Of a DNA stretch of 64,000 nucleotides, positions 54,150 through 63,821 are shown piece by piece. The DNA is taken from positions 4,340,001 through 4,404,000 of the forward strand of contig JASGIG010000001.1 of the NCBI GenBank assembly GCA_047602055.1, read 5' to 3'. Source of the stretch: JAODBQ01 sp047602055 (lineage in GTDB: Bacteria; Actinomycetota; Acidimicrobiia; Acidimicrobiales; Ilumatobacteraceae). Below the pieces are notes generated by a model. That model was not told the DNA's origin, did no database searches, and worked only from the letters and a program-made list of their open reading frames with translations. A program made the position numbers and the translations under genes. Position 1 is the stretch's first letter; each line of letters begins with the position of its first letter.

Positions 54150-55400
54150 TCAGAACAGCATCGCCGGCGGGTCCAGGCCCAGCAGGATCTTGCCGTGCAG
54201 CTCCAGCGCGGCGCTGCGGTCGTGGAGCACGTGGCCGGTGGCGACGGCGATGTCGCGCACGGCGCGCTGGATCGGGTTCGACGTCTCGTGCACGGTGGTG
54301 CCGAGCGCATCGACGACCACCCGCGTCGCGCTGCGACACAGCGACGTCGCCGACACGATCTGGGCGCGCAGCCGCGCCCGCCGCGCGACGTCGCCGGGGT
54401 CGGCGCTGCCGGCCAGGCGCATCAGCTCGACGACCGCGTCACGCAGCGCCAGCTCGGCGAGGTACACCTCGACGTCGGCCTGGGCCAGCGCCATCTGCAC
54501 CGCCGGCCGGTCGGCCTGCCTGACGCCGATGCTCACCCGCCCGGCGAGCTGCTCGCGGCAGCGGGCGACCACACCCTGGGCGGCACCGACGATCGGGATC
54601 GCCGAGGCGACGCCCAAGAACGCGGTGATCGGCGCCCGGTACATCGGGTTGTCGTGCAGCTGCGCGCCAGGCGTCGACGACGTGTTCATCGTCGCCAGCG
54701 CCAGGGTGCGGTGCTCGGGGACGAACAGGTCGGTGACGCTGAAGTCGTTGCTGCCGGTGGCGGCCATCCCGTCCATCCGCCACACGTCGTAGACCGTCGC
54801 CTCGTCGAGCGGGAAGGCGAACCAGCGGGCGTCGGCCGGGTTCGCCGGGTCGAGGCCGACGGCCAGCGCCCAGTCGGCATGCACGACCCCGCTGGCGTAG
54901 CGCCACCGCCCGGTCAGCCGGAACCCGCCGTCGACGGGCGTGGCGATGCCGGGCGGGAACGCGCAGCCGGGGGCGATGACGTACGGTTGGGCGCCGAAGA
55001 TCTCGTCCTGGGCCTCCTCGGGGAACAGGGCGAGCAGCAGGTTGTGCTCCATCGTGAACGCGGTCACCCAACCGGTCGAGGCGTCGGCGGCGCCGAGCGG
55101 GAGCATGCTGTCGACGAAGTCCATCACCGAGAGCTCGAGGCCGCCGTAGCGCTTCGGCACGAAGTGGTGGAACACGCCGGTGGCGTGGATCGCGTCGACG
55201 ACCGCGTCCACCGGCTTGCGCTGCGCCTCGGCCTCGGCGGCGTGCTCGGTGACGAACGGGCCGAGCGCGGTGATCCGCTCGACCAGCGTCGACGGTGTGA
55301 TCAGCGCCAGATCGTCGGCGCTCAGCCGGTTGCCGAAGTCGGGCGGGACGCGCTCGATCGTCGTCTCGGCGAGCTGGCCATCGTTGGTTCCTGGGAGCAT
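54150..55400 (-). CDS. Acyl-CoA dehydrogenase-fold flavin monooxygenase (HsaA/HpaH-like)
   Basis: 416 residues from ATG 55400. It has the acyl-CoA dehydrogenase fold of two-component flavin-dependent oxygenases: VPKRYGGLELSVMDFVDSML, ADASTGWVTAFTMEHNLLLA, the FRLTGRWRYASGVVHADWAL beta-domain, GSNDFSVTDLFVP, and a C-terminal helical domain (HETSNPIQRAVRDIAVATGH). These enzymes use reduced flavin supplied by a separate reductase, hydroxylating phenols or steroid rings (HsaA), and lack the ACD catalytic Glu. The reductase is not in the window. Substrate not assigned. Confidence 0.78.
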   Translation of the reverse strand: MLPGTNDGQLAETTIERVPPDFGNRLSADDLALITPSTLVERITALGPFVTEHAAEAEAQRKPVDAVVDAIHATGVFHHFVPKRYGGLELSVMDFVDSMLPLGAADASTGWVTAFTMEHNLLLALFPEEAQDEIFGAQPYVIAPGCAFPPGIATPVDGGFRLTGRWRYASGVVHADWALAVGLDPANPADARWFAFPLDEATVYDVWRMDGMAATGSNDFSVTDLFVPEHRTLALATMNTSSTPGAQLHDNPMYRAPITAFLGVASAIPIVGAAQGVVARCREQLAGRVSIGVRQADRPAVQMALAQADVEVYLAELALRDAVVELMRLAGSADPGDVARRARLRAQIVSATSLCRSATRVVVDALGTTVHETSNPIQRAVRDIAVATGHVLHDRSAALELHGKILLGLDPPAMLF

Positions 55401-55471
55401 CTCGGCGACGTTACGGAAGCGTGCACACGGCGGCAACACGGCGGCAACAGCGGCGCCATACCGTCCCGGGC

Positions 55472-56647
55472 ATGGCTGTACTGCTCCGTGGCGGACGCGT
55501 CGTCGATCCCGCCTCCTCGTTCGATGCGATCGCCGACGTGCTGTGCGACGGCGGGGTGATCCGCGCCGTCGGGCCCGACCTCGCCGCGACAGGCGTCGTG
55601 CCGGCAGGCGCCGACGTCGTGCCCTGCGAGGGCCTGCTCGTCACCCCCGGCCTGATCGACCTGCACGTCCACGTGATGCCCGGGCTCGGCGACTTCTGCG
55701 TCCGCGCCGACGACGTCGGCGTCGGCATGGGCGTGCCCGTGCTCGTCGACGGCGGCACGAGCGGCGTCGCCACGTTCGACCTGGCACGTGCCGCAGTGAT
55801 CGACCACCCCTCGACGACGACCGAGGTGCTGGCGTTCATCGACCCGAACCAGCTCTACCTGGCGACCAAGGACTTCATCTGCCACAAGCTGGAGATCGCC
55901 AACGACGAGCGCAACCTCGACGTCGAGTCGCTGGAGGCGTCGATGGAGCGCAACGACGACGTCATCGTCGGCCTCAAGGTGCGGGCCTGCCACACCGACG
56001 ACCCGGAGCACTCGCCGTTCCTCGACGCCGCGCAGCGCGCCTCACGCGGCAAGCCGGTGATGGTCCACCTCGGCCGCTTCCCGCACACGCCGACCATCTC
56101 GACGCCGAACCTGCTGCGCGCCCTGCGGCCGGGCGACATCGTCACCCACGCGTTCCGCGGCGCGGGCGGCATGCTCGACGCCGGCGGCAAGGTGATCCCC
56201 GAGCTCGCCGACGCCGTCGAGCGCGGCGTGCGCCTCGACGTCGGGCACTCGGCCACCGACTTCCGCTTCCGCGAGGCCCGGCGGCTGTTCGACCAGGGCT
56301 ACTTCCCCGACACGATCTCCACCGATCTGAACATCTTCAACATCGGCGGGCCGGTGTACTCGCTGGCCGAGACGATGACGAAGATGCTCGTGCTCGGCGT
56401 CGGCCTCGTCGACGTCGTCGCGATGTGCACGGCGAACACAGCGGACGCGATCGGCCGGCGCGCCCGCTACGGCGAGCTGGCCGTCGGCCGGCCCGCGCAC
56501 GTCAGCGTGCTGGCGCTGGAGGACACGCCGCTCGACGTCAGCGACGGGCACGAGACCGTGGTCGCCGAGCGCTGGCTGCGACCCGTCGGCTGCCTCGTCG
56601 CCGGCCAGTGGCACGAGGCCGGGACGCCGCGCGCGGTGGCCGCGTGA
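55472..56647 (+). CDS. Amidohydrolase (dihydroorotase-like/DgaE-type metallohydrolase)
   Basis: 391 residues from ATG 55472 (MAVLLRGGRVVDPASSFDAI). Amidohydrolase superfamily TIM barrel with metal ligands: HxH in GLIDLHVHVMPG, a carboxylated-Lys candidate in VIVGLKVRACH, His in VMVHLGRFPH, His in IVTHAFRGAG and Asp-type LDVGHSATDFRF. It belongs to the group annotated as amidohydrolase/deacetylase related to dihydroorotase; the substrate is not known, but the neighbours point to a purine or pyrimidine derivative. Its TGA overlaps the GTG of the Rieske gene (GTGA). Confidence 0.8.
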   Translation: MAVLLRGGRVVDPASSFDAIADVLCDGGVIRAVGPDLAATGVVPAGADVVPCEGLLVTPGLIDLHVHVMPGLGDFCVRADDVGVGMGVPVLVDGGTSGVATFDLARAAVIDHPSTTTEVLAFIDPNQLYLATKDFICHKLEIANDERNLDVESLEASMERNDDVIVGLKVRACHTDDPEHSPFLDAAQRASRGKPVMVHLGRFPHTPTISTPNLLRALRPGDIVTHAFRGAGGMLDAGGKVIPELADAVERGVRLDVGHSATDFRFREARRLFDQGYFPDTISTDLNIFNIGGPVYSLAETMTKMLVLGVGLVDVVAMCTANTADAIGRRARYGELAVGRPAHVSVLALEDTPLDVSDGHETVVAERWLRPVGCLVAGQWHEAGTPRAVAA

Positions 56648-57771
56648 CGGCCGCGCCGGCCGGCGCCGTCGGGCAGGATGCGCTCCTCGGCGCGCTCGGG
56701 TGCTTCTGGCATCCGGTGTGCCGCACCGCCGAGCTGCCCACCGGCCGGCCTCTGGCGGTCCGGCTGCTGGAGCGCGATCTTGCCGTCGCCCGCCTGGCCG
56801 ACGGCCGCCTGATCGCTCTCGCCGACCGCTGCCTGCACCGCTCGACGCGCCTGTCGGTCGGCACGGTCGACGGGTGCGACCTGCGCTGCGCCTACCACGG
56901 CTGGACGTGGGCAGCCGACGGTTCGTGCACCTCGATCCCGTCGCTGCCCGCCGGACCGATCCCGGCCAAGGCGGTGGTCCCCGCCCACGACGTCACCGAG
57001 CGCCACGGGTTGGTCTGGGTGCGCCTCGAGCGCGGCCTCGGCGCCGCGGACGTGCCGCACTGCTCGGCGTTCGACGAGTCGTTGCACACCGTGGTCGGCG
57101 AGCCGTACACCTGGCCGGTGTCGGCGCTGCGCCGCGTGGAGAACTTCGTCGACCTCGCCCACTTCGCCTGGGTCCACGACGGGACGCTCGGGCGCCGGGA
57201 TCAGCCGGTGCCGCCGCTGCCGGTCGTCGACCGGGTCGACGGCGAGCTGCGCTTCGTCTACGACCCGCCCGAGTTCGACCCGGCGGCGACGGCGATGTAC
57301 GGCGCGTCCGTCTACCGGATGCCGATGCCGTGCACGGTCGACATCGTGTTCCGCCTGGCCAGCGGCGCCCGGCGGGTGCTGTGGATGACCGCCAGCCCGG
57401 TCGACCGCTCGACGTGTCGCACGTTCTGGTTGATGGGACGCGACGACGACCTCGACGGCGATCTTGACGCCGCCGACGCCGCGCACCTCGCGTTCCAGCA
57501 GCGGGTGCTCGCCGAAGACGAGGTCGTCGTCGGCGCGCAGTCCCCCGGCGAGCTGCCGATGGAGCGCGGCGTCGAGCTGTCGGTGTCCACCGACCTGGTG
57601 TCGAACGCCTACCGGCGATGGGTGCGCGAGCTGGCCAGCGCCTATGCCGCCGGCGGGCCGGCAGCGGTCGCCACGGCGATCTCGGCGAGCAGCACGGCCG
57701 CGTCGGTGTCGTCGAGCCAGCTCGCGGCGACGGCGTCGGCGGCGATCTCGGCCATCTCCGTGGCGCCGTAG
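56644..57771 (+). CDS. Rieske non-heme iron oxygenase, alpha-subunit type
   Basis: 375 residues from GTG 56644, translationally coupled to the upstream amidohydrolase. N-terminal Rieske 2Fe-2S site: Cys63-x-His65 (CLHRSTRLSVG) and Cys82-x2-His85 (CAYHGWTW). Mononuclear iron site in ENFVDLAHFAWVHDG, with Asp170, His173 and His178. Such enzymes hydroxylate or O/N-demethylate ring compounds using an external reductase, not found here. The last ~43 residues (GGPAAVATAISASSTAASVS and on) lie opposite the 3' end of the adenosine deaminase gene and look non-native, as if an original stop near residue 332 was lost. Confidence 0.83.
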   Translation: MTAAPAGAVGQDALLGALGCFWHPVCRTAELPTGRPLAVRLLERDLAVARLADGRLIALADRCLHRSTRLSVGTVDGCDLRCAYHGWTWAADGSCTSIPSLPAGPIPAKAVVPAHDVTERHGLVWVRLERGLGAADVPHCSAFDESLHTVVGEPYTWPVSALRRVENFVDLAHFAWVHDGTLGRRDQPVPPLPVVDRVDGELRFVYDPPEFDPAATAMYGASVYRMPMPCTVDIVFRLASGARRVLWMTASPVDRSTCRTFWLMGRDDDLDGDLDAADAAHLAFQQRVLAEDEVVVGAQSPGELPMERGVELSVSTDLVSNAYRRWVRELASAYAAGGPAAVATAISASSTAASVSSSQLAATASAAISAISVAP

Positions 57772-58703
57772 CCGAACGCCGCGGCGCACAGCACGTACTC
57801 CGTGGTGAGATCGAGGCCGACCAGCGCCGGGTCGTCGGTGTTCAGCGTGGCGAGCAACCCTGCCCGGCGCATCGCCGGGAACACGTGCTCGCCGAGCGAG
57901 CCGACCACGTCGGGGTTGATGCGCACGTTGGCGTTCGGGCACACCGTCAGCGGGATCCGATCGTCGGCGAAGCGGCGCACCAGCTCGGCGTCCCCGAAGA
58001 TCGAGATGCCGTGGTCGATCCGGGTGCATCCCAACCCGTCGACCGCGGCGGCGATCTCGGCGGCCCCGGAGCTCTCGCCCTGGTGCGCGGTGAGCCGCAG
58101 ACCGGCCGCCGCGCCCATGGCGTACGCCTCGGCGAACGACAGCGGATCGACGCCCCGCTCGGTGGAGTCCATGCCCAGCCCGATGACGCGGTCGGCGCCG
58201 GGCCGGCCCTCGCGCCGCAGCCGGGCCAGCTCGGCGACGTGCCCGCGGGCCACCTCCGGGCCGAAGGCGCGGTCGATGTCGAAGATCAGCCGGCAACGCG
58301 CCCCGGTCGCCGCCTCCGCCGTGGCCAGCCCGCGATCCAGGGCGGCGACGATCTCGCCCAACCGTTGGCCGGCGGCGAGGTGGCGCGCCGGCGTGAAGAA
58401 CGCCTCGCGGTAACGCAGCCCGTGCTCGGCGCCGTCGAGCATCGACTCGACGGCGAGGCGCTCCCAGTCGTCGGGGGTGACCAGCGTCGACTGCACCAGC
58501 CAGAACACCTCGAGGAATCCGGTGAGGCCGCCGTAGGCGAACAGGGTGGCGACGTCGTCGGTCGGCAGCGGCACCCCGTTCGCCCGTGCCAGCTCGGCGA
58601 CCGTCGACGGTCGCATCGTGCCCTCGATGTGGCAGTGCAGCTCGACCTTGGGGAGCGCCCGCAGCCAGGCGGACGTGGGCTGCGCAGCGCCGTCGCCGGT
58701 CAT
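57642..58703 (-). CDS. add: Adenosine deaminase
   Basis: 353 residues from ATG 58703. Zinc deaminase converting adenosine to inosine (or a close analogue). Metal/catalytic pattern: His23-x-His25 in VELHCHIEGTM, a LTAHQGESSGAAEI segment holding the zinc His and catalytic Glu, TRIDHGISIF, and LNTDDPALVGL with the late Asp. The length fits the family. The substrate could be adenosine, adenine or N-modified adenosine. Convergent with the Rieske gene and overlapping it by 130 bp; divergent from the next amidohydrolase. Confidence 0.88.
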   Translation of the reverse strand: MTGDGAAQPTSAWLRALPKVELHCHIEGTMRPSTVAELARANGVPLPTDDVATLFAYGGLTGFLEVFWLVQSTLVTPDDWERLAVESMLDGAEHGLRYREAFFTPARHLAAGQRLGEIVAALDRGLATAEAATGARCRLIFDIDRAFGPEVARGHVAELARLRREGRPGADRVIGLGMDSTERGVDPLSFAEAYAMGAAAGLRLTAHQGESSGAAEIAAAVDGLGCTRIDHGISIFGDAELVRRFADDRIPLTVCPNANVRINPDVVGSLGEHVFPAMRRAGLLATLNTDDPALVGLDLTTEYVLCAAAFGYGATEMAEIAADAVAASWLDDTDAAVLLAEIAVATAAGPPAA

Positions 58704-58804
58704 GCCGCCCGACGGTAGGCGCGCCGGCGCGGCACCATGTTTCGAGGCTGTGAAATCGGCACGAGATGCTTCGCCCGGGGCGTGCCGGCCCCCAGGATGG
58801 GCCG

Positions 58805-60148
58805 GTGACTGCGACCACCGAACCCATGCCACCCGCACGCGTCGAGCTCGCCGTCGTCGGCGGCACCGTGCTGACCGGCGGGACCGACGCGCCGCTGGCG
58901 GCGACCGTGCTCGTCGACCACGGCGTCGTGGCCGGCCTCGCACCGCCCGGCACCCCTGTCGACGCCGGCCGCACGATCGACGCATCCGGCTGCGCGGTGC
59001 TGCCCGGCTTCGTCGACTGCCACACGCACGTCGCCTCGAACATGCTGCTGCGCGGGCTGCTCGAGGACGTCGAGCTGTTCGACTGGCTGGGCGCGATGTG
59101 GCGCCTGAAGCAGAACTTCGACCACGACACCCTGTACTGGGCGTCGATGTGCGGGTTGATCGAAATGGCCCGCTCCGGCATCACCTGCTTCAACGAGCAC
59201 TTCGACGTGTACGCGGTCACCCCGCAGGCACGGGCGCTGGAAGAGGTCCGCCTGCGCGCCACGCTCGGTTACGGGTTTGCCGACGGCGGGGTGTACGCGG
59301 CCGTCGCCGGCTGGTCGTGGTCGGCGGTCGAGGACTTCGGTGCGGCGTCGACCGGTGCCGCCGACATCGATGGCGACCGCGTCCGTCTGGCCCTCTCCCC
59401 GCACTCGCCGTACTCCTGCTCCGAAGCGCTGTGGCGTGCGGTGCGCGAGCTCGCCGACGACCGCGGGCTGCCGATCCACACCCATCTCGCCGAAGGGCCG
59501 AACGAGACCCGATTCGTGACCGAGCGGCTCGGCTGCACGTCGGTGGAGTGGCTGGACCGGATCGGCTTCCTGAGGCCGGACGTCACCGCCGCCCACTGCA
59601 CCCAGCTGACGCCGAGCGACATCGCCACCCTCGCCGAGCACGACGTGAAGGTGGCGCACTGCCCGGTGTGCAACGCCAAGCTGGTCTCAGGCACCCTCGA
59701 CCTGCGCGGCCTGTGGTCGGCGGGCGTCACCGTCGGCCTGGCTACCGACGGCCCGGCGAGCCACAACACCCTCGACATGTTCCAGGAGATGAAGTTCGCG
59801 GCCATCACCCACAAGCAGCGCAGCGGTGAGCCGACGTTCGTCACGACGCGCGAGGTGATCGCGATGGCGACGCGCGACGCGGCCGCGGCGATGCACCGGC
59901 CCGAGCTCGGCACGATCACCGCCGGCGCGCCCGCCGATCTCGCCGTCGTCGACCTCACCGGCGCGCACGTCGCGCCGGTGTACGACGTGGAGGCGGCGCT
60001 GGTGTACGGGGCGCGTGCCGACGACGTGACGCACACGATCGTCGGTGGGCACGTCGTCTACGACGGCGAGGTGGCGGGCGTCGACGAGGAGCGGGCCATC
60101 GCCCGGTTCACCGAGGCCGCACACGCCCTGCGGGCCCGCTCGCTGTAG
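58805..60148 (+). CDS. TRZ/ATZ-family amidohydrolase (purine/SAH-type deaminase)
   Basis: 447 residues from GTG 58805 (ATG 58826 is an alternative). Metal-dependent deaminase: HxH in GFVDCHTHVASNMLL, HTHLAEGPNET, AAHCTQLTPSDIA and LATDGPASHNTLDMFQE. The motif set is that of 5-methylthioadenosine/S-adenosylhomocysteine deaminases, 8-oxoguanine deaminase and chlorohydrolases; the first residue sets do not separate them. With adenosine deaminase and a nucleoside importer next door, a nucleobase or nucleoside is the likely substrate. Confidence 0.85.
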   Translation: MTATTEPMPPARVELAVVGGTVLTGGTDAPLAATVLVDHGVVAGLAPPGTPVDAGRTIDASGCAVLPGFVDCHTHVASNMLLRGLLEDVELFDWLGAMWRLKQNFDHDTLYWASMCGLIEMARSGITCFNEHFDVYAVTPQARALEEVRLRATLGYGFADGGVYAAVAGWSWSAVEDFGAASTGAADIDGDRVRLALSPHSPYSCSEALWRAVRELADDRGLPIHTHLAEGPNETRFVTERLGCTSVEWLDRIGFLRPDVTAAHCTQLTPSDIATLAEHDVKVAHCPVCNAKLVSGTLDLRGLWSAGVTVGLATDGPASHNTLDMFQEMKFAAITHKQRSGEPTFVTTREVIAMATRDAAAAMHRPELGTITAGAPADLAVVDLTGAHVAPVYDVEAALVYGARADDVTHTIVGGHVVYDGEVAGVDEERAIARFTEAAHALRARSL

Positions 60149-60173
60149 ACGCGGCATCGTCAGTGCGGCATCG

Positions 60174-61157
60174 TCAGCGCTCTTCGCGGGAGTACGGCAC
60201 GCCGAGCGCAGCCGGCGCCGCCGTGCCCCGGGTACGACGCCCGGTCCTGACGAGCACCGCCGGCGCGAGGATCGCGACCAGCGTCACGAGATAGGGCAGC
60301 GTCGACAGCGCGAAGCCGAGGTTGCGGTCGTCGAGCAGCGGTAGGTGCCAGCCGCGAGCCTGCGCCGTCGCGTCGAGCGAGATCATCGAGCCGTACAGCA
60401 GCGCGCCGACCACCACCCAGAACGGTCGCCAGCCGGCGAAGATGACGACAGCGAGCGCCACCCATCCTCGGCCGCGGGCGATGTCGGGCGACCAGGTCGG
60501 CGTGAACGACAGCACCATGTAGGCCCCACCGGCGCCGGAGATCGCCGCGCCGAGCACCGTGTAGCCGAAGCGGAACCGGGTGACCCCGATCCCCGCGGCG
60601 TCCGCGGCCGCGGGGTTCTCGCCGACGGCGCGCAGGCTCATCCCGTGGCGAGTCCGGTAGAGGACGAACCACAGCACCGCCGGCAGGACGAGGTAGGCGA
60701 CGTACACGACGGGGTCGTGGAACAGGAACGCCTCACGGATCCCGCCGTCGCGGAACCAGCCGCCGGGGTTGAGCTCGCGGAACACGACGGTGATCGGCCG
60801 GCCGTTGCGGTTGGTGCCGAGCTGGTTGGCCAACCCGACGCCGCCGAGGGCCAGCGCGAGGCCGACGAGCACCTGGCTGGCACGGAACACGACGACGGCG
60901 AGCGCGAACACCGTGCCGGCGAGCGCCGCCGCGAGCATCCCGATCAGCAGCGCCAGCCACGGACTGGAGACCCCCCAGGACTGCACCGCGATCACCGCGT
61001 ACACCGCACCGATCCCGATGAGGCCCTCCTGGCCGAGGTTGAGCACGCCGACGCGCTCGCCGAGCAGACAGCCGGCGGCCGCGAGCACGACGACGGTCGA
61101 CGCCGGGATCGCCGACGCGATCAGGCTCAGGAACGCATTGTCGATGAGGCCGAGCAT
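60174..61157 (-). CDS. Nucleoside ABC importer, permease subunit 2
   Basis: 327 residues from ATG 61157, overlapping the stop of the first permease (TGATG). Eight to nine hydrophobic segments; conserved ERVGVLNLGQEGLIGIGAVY and RAVGENPAAADAAGI (EAA-like coupling loop) place it in the BPD_transp_2 family, YufQ/NupQ type. It forms the channel with the first permease for purine nucleoside uptake. Confidence 0.9.
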   Translation of the reverse strand: MLGLIDNAFLSLIASAIPASTVVVLAAAGCLLGERVGVLNLGQEGLIGIGAVYAVIAVQSWGVSSPWLALLIGMLAAALAGTVFALAVVVFRASQVLVGLALALGGVGLANQLGTNRNGRPITVVFRELNPGGWFRDGGIREAFLFHDPVVYVAYLVLPAVLWFVLYRTRHGMSLRAVGENPAAADAAGIGVTRFRFGYTVLGAAISGAGGAYMVLSFTPTWSPDIARGRGWVALAVVIFAGWRPFWVVVGALLYGSMISLDATAQARGWHLPLLDDRNLGFALSTLPYLVTLVAILAPAVLVRTGRRTRGTAAPAALGVPYSREER

Positions 61158-62257
61158 CACGCCGATACCGCCTCGCCGAGCGGCCCGTCCCCGTCGGGCA
61201 CGTCACCTCGCGATCGCACCAGGCGATACCGCGCCGCCACCTCCCCGATGGCGACGCCGGTCAGGATCACGCCGTAGATGGCGAAGATGATGAACACCGA
61301 CAGCCCCTTGGTCTGCAGCACGAGGCCGGCGTAGAACATCCCGGCGATCGCGAAGCCGCCGACGACGACCCCGCGGAACGAGCCCCCGGCGAGCGCGGCG
61401 ACGATGAACCCGGACAGCCCGAACTGCGCGGAGAAGCCGGAGTTCAGCGCCTGCGCGCCGGGCGCGCTGAGCTGGAGCATGCCACCGAGGCCGGCGATCG
61501 CCCCGGAGACCAGCATCACCGCGAGGATGCGCCGGTCGACGGCGATGCCGGCGAAGCGCGCCGCCCGCGGGTTGCCGCCGATCATGTCGATCTCGTAGCC
61601 GACCTTGGTGGAGCGGAACACCCAACCGAGCACCAGCGCGATCACCAGCGGGAACAGCACGGCGACCGTCAGGGCGTCGGCCCCCGGCAGTCGCGGCAGC
61701 ACGTACGGCACCTTCTCGGTGGACTGGATCACCGCCGATCCCTTGTCGCGCCAGAACCCGAGCGACGCCCACACGACGAGCTGACCGGCGACGAAGTTGA
61801 GCAGCAGCGTGGTGATGATCTCGTTGACGCCCAGGTAGGCGCGAGCGACGGCAGGCACGGCGATCCACGCCGCGCCGGCCACGATGGCGACGAGGGCCAT
61901 CGCCGGCAGCACGACCCAGCTCGGCCCGCCGAGGTGGATGCCGACGCCGAGCGCACCGAACGCGCCCATCAGGAACTGGCCGTCCGAACCGATGTTCCAG
62001 ACCTTCATGCGCAACGACAGGGCGACGCCGAGCGCGGTCATCGTGATCGGGATCGCCCGCAGCGCCGTGCCCTCGAGGCCCCGTTGGGAGCCGAACACGG
62101 CGTCGAGCGCCTGGCGGGTGAGGGTGACCGGGTTGCGCCCGCTGGCCAGCAGCAACAGCGCGACGACGAGCAGCGCCCCGCCGGCACCGAGCAGGCGGCA
62201 CCACAGACCGGCGCGCGCGGAGATGTCGAGCCGCCGTTCGAGACGCAGCTGCATCAT
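61157..62257 (-). CDS. Nucleoside ABC importer, permease subunit 1
   Basis: 366 residues from ATG 62257, overlapping the ATPase stop (ATGA). About nine membrane segments after a short basic N-terminus (MMQLRLERRLDISARAGLWC). Signature MKVWNIGSDGQFLMGAFGAL and the coupling loop IDMIGGNPRAARFAGIAV are typical of YufP/NupP-type permeases. Together with the second permease and the ATPase it makes a BMP-dependent importer. Confidence 0.9.
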   Translation of the reverse strand: MMQLRLERRLDISARAGLWCRLLGAGGALLVVALLLLASGRNPVTLTRQALDAVFGSQRGLEGTALRAIPITMTALGVALSLRMKVWNIGSDGQFLMGAFGALGVGIHLGGPSWVVLPAMALVAIVAGAAWIAVPAVARAYLGVNEIITTLLLNFVAGQLVVWASLGFWRDKGSAVIQSTEKVPYVLPRLPGADALTVAVLFPLVIALVLGWVFRSTKVGYEIDMIGGNPRAARFAGIAVDRRILAVMLVSGAIAGLGGMLQLSAPGAQALNSGFSAQFGLSGFIVAALAGGSFRGVVVGGFAIAGMFYAGLVLQTKGLSVFIIFAIYGVILTGVAIGEVAARYRLVRSRGDVPDGDGPLGEAVSA

Positions 62258-63807
62258 CGCCCGCCACCCGTCGCCTCGGCATGCCCGCCCATCAGCAGAC
62301 CGAGACGCTCGCGGTCGGCCTCGCCCGCGTCGACGACAGCAACCACGCGGCCTTCGTACATCACCGCCACCCGGTCGCTCATCAGCAGCACCTCGTCGAG
62401 GTCGTCGGAGATGAACAGCACCGCGCACCCTGCGTCGCGGCGCTCGACGATCGAGGCCTGCACCTCCTGGGTGGCGTTGACGTCGAGCCCGCGGGTGGGG
62501 TGGGCGGCAACGAGCAACCGCCTTGCCACCAGCGCCTCGCGCCTGGCGACCAGGCGCTGCTGGTTGCCACCGGACATCTGCCCGGCGGTCGCCTGCAGGG
62601 AGCGGGTCTGCACCCGGCCGGCGGCCACCAGGCTGCCGGCGAAGTCGAGCACGCGCTGGCGGCGCAACGTCAGGCGCGCCGACAGCTCCGGCTGCCAGTA
62701 GCTGCGCAGCACCGCGTTGTCGACCACCGATGCCGACGCGACCATGCCCACGCCGATGCGGTCCTCGGGCATGTGGCCGACACCACGGTCGGTGATCTGC
62801 CGCACCGTCGTGCCGCTCAGCGCGACCCCGTCGAGCAGCACCCGCCCGCTGTCGACCGGGCGCAACCCGGTCACGACCTGGGCCAGCTCCGACTGGCCGT
62901 TGCCGGACACGCCGGCGATGCCGACGATCTCGCCGGACCGAACGGTGAGATCGACGCCATCGAGGGCCAGGACGCCGCGCTCGTTGCGGACCGAGACCCC
63001 TTCGAGCACCAGCGCCGGGCTGCCCGACACCTCACGGTGCTCGACACCCATCGTCCGCTCCTCGCCGGTCATCAATCGGGCCAGCTCGCGAGCGGTCGCC
63101 CCGGCGGCCGGCCGTGTGGCCTCGCGGCGTCCGTGGCGCAGCACGGTGATCTGATCCGACACCTCCAGCACCTCGTTCAGCTTGTGAGTGATGAACACCA
63201 CCGAGCGGCCGCCACCGACGAGACCACGCATCACCCCGAACAGCTCGCGGGCCTCCTGGGCGGTGAGCACCGCCGTCGGCTCGTCGAGGATCAGCAGGCG
63301 GGCGCCGCGTGCCAGCACGCGCAGGATCTCGACCCGCTGCTGCTCGCCGACCGACAGCTGCGACACCGTCGCCCGTGGATCGACACGCAGGCCGAGCTCC
63401 TCCATCAGCGCAGCCGTCCGCTCGACGAGCACACCCTTGCCGGTGAGCCACGGCGTCTGCGCCCACCCGAGATGGACGTTCTCGGCGACCGTCATCGTCG
63501 GTACCAGCCGGAAGTGCTGGTGCACCATCCCGACACCCGCGTCGATCGCCTGGGCCGGCGTGCGGAAGTCGCAGGGAGCGCCGGCGACGGCGAGCTCGCC
63601 GGCGTCGGCGCGGTAGATGCCCGACAGGATGTTGGACAGCGTCGTCTTGCCGGCGCCGTTCTCGCCGAGCAGGGCGTGCACCTCGCCGGCGGCGACGTCG
63701 AGGTCGACGCGGTCGAGCGCCGCGGAACCGCCGAACCACTTGGAGATCCCGCGCGCCGCCACCGCGGGCACGCCGGACGCGGTGGCGGCAATGGGATCGG
63801 TGGCCAT
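62254..63807 (-). CDS. Nucleoside ABC importer, duplicated ATP-binding subunit
   Basis: 517 residues from ATG 63807 with two fused ABC domains. First: Walker A LLGENGAGKTTLSNIL, signature LSVGEQQRVEILR, Walker B LLILDEPTAVLT. Second: GIAGVSGNGQSELAQVV, MSGGNQQRLVARRE and LLVAAHPTRGLDVN, in which the usual GKS and DEP residues are replaced, as is normal in the second half of sugar/nucleoside (YufO/RbsA-type) ATPases. Energises import through the two permeases encoded downstream. Confidence 0.93.
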   Translation of the reverse strand: MATDPIAATASGVPAVAARGISKWFGGSAALDRVDLDVAAGEVHALLGENGAGKTTLSNILSGIYRADAGELAVAGAPCDFRTPAQAIDAGVGMVHQHFRLVPTMTVAENVHLGWAQTPWLTGKGVLVERTAALMEELGLRVDPRATVSQLSVGEQQRVEILRVLARGARLLILDEPTAVLTAQEARELFGVMRGLVGGGRSVVFITHKLNEVLEVSDQITVLRHGRREATRPAAGATARELARLMTGEERTMGVEHREVSGSPALVLEGVSVRNERGVLALDGVDLTVRSGEIVGIAGVSGNGQSELAQVVTGLRPVDSGRVLLDGVALSGTTVRQITDRGVGHMPEDRIGVGMVASASVVDNAVLRSYWQPELSARLTLRRQRVLDFAGSLVAAGRVQTRSLQATAGQMSGGNQQRLVARREALVARRLLVAAHPTRGLDVNATQEVQASIVERRDAGCAVLFISDDLDEVLLMSDRVAVMYEGRVVAVVDAGEADRERLGLLMGGHAEATGGGR

Positions 63808-63821
63808 CGGCGGAGCGGGGC

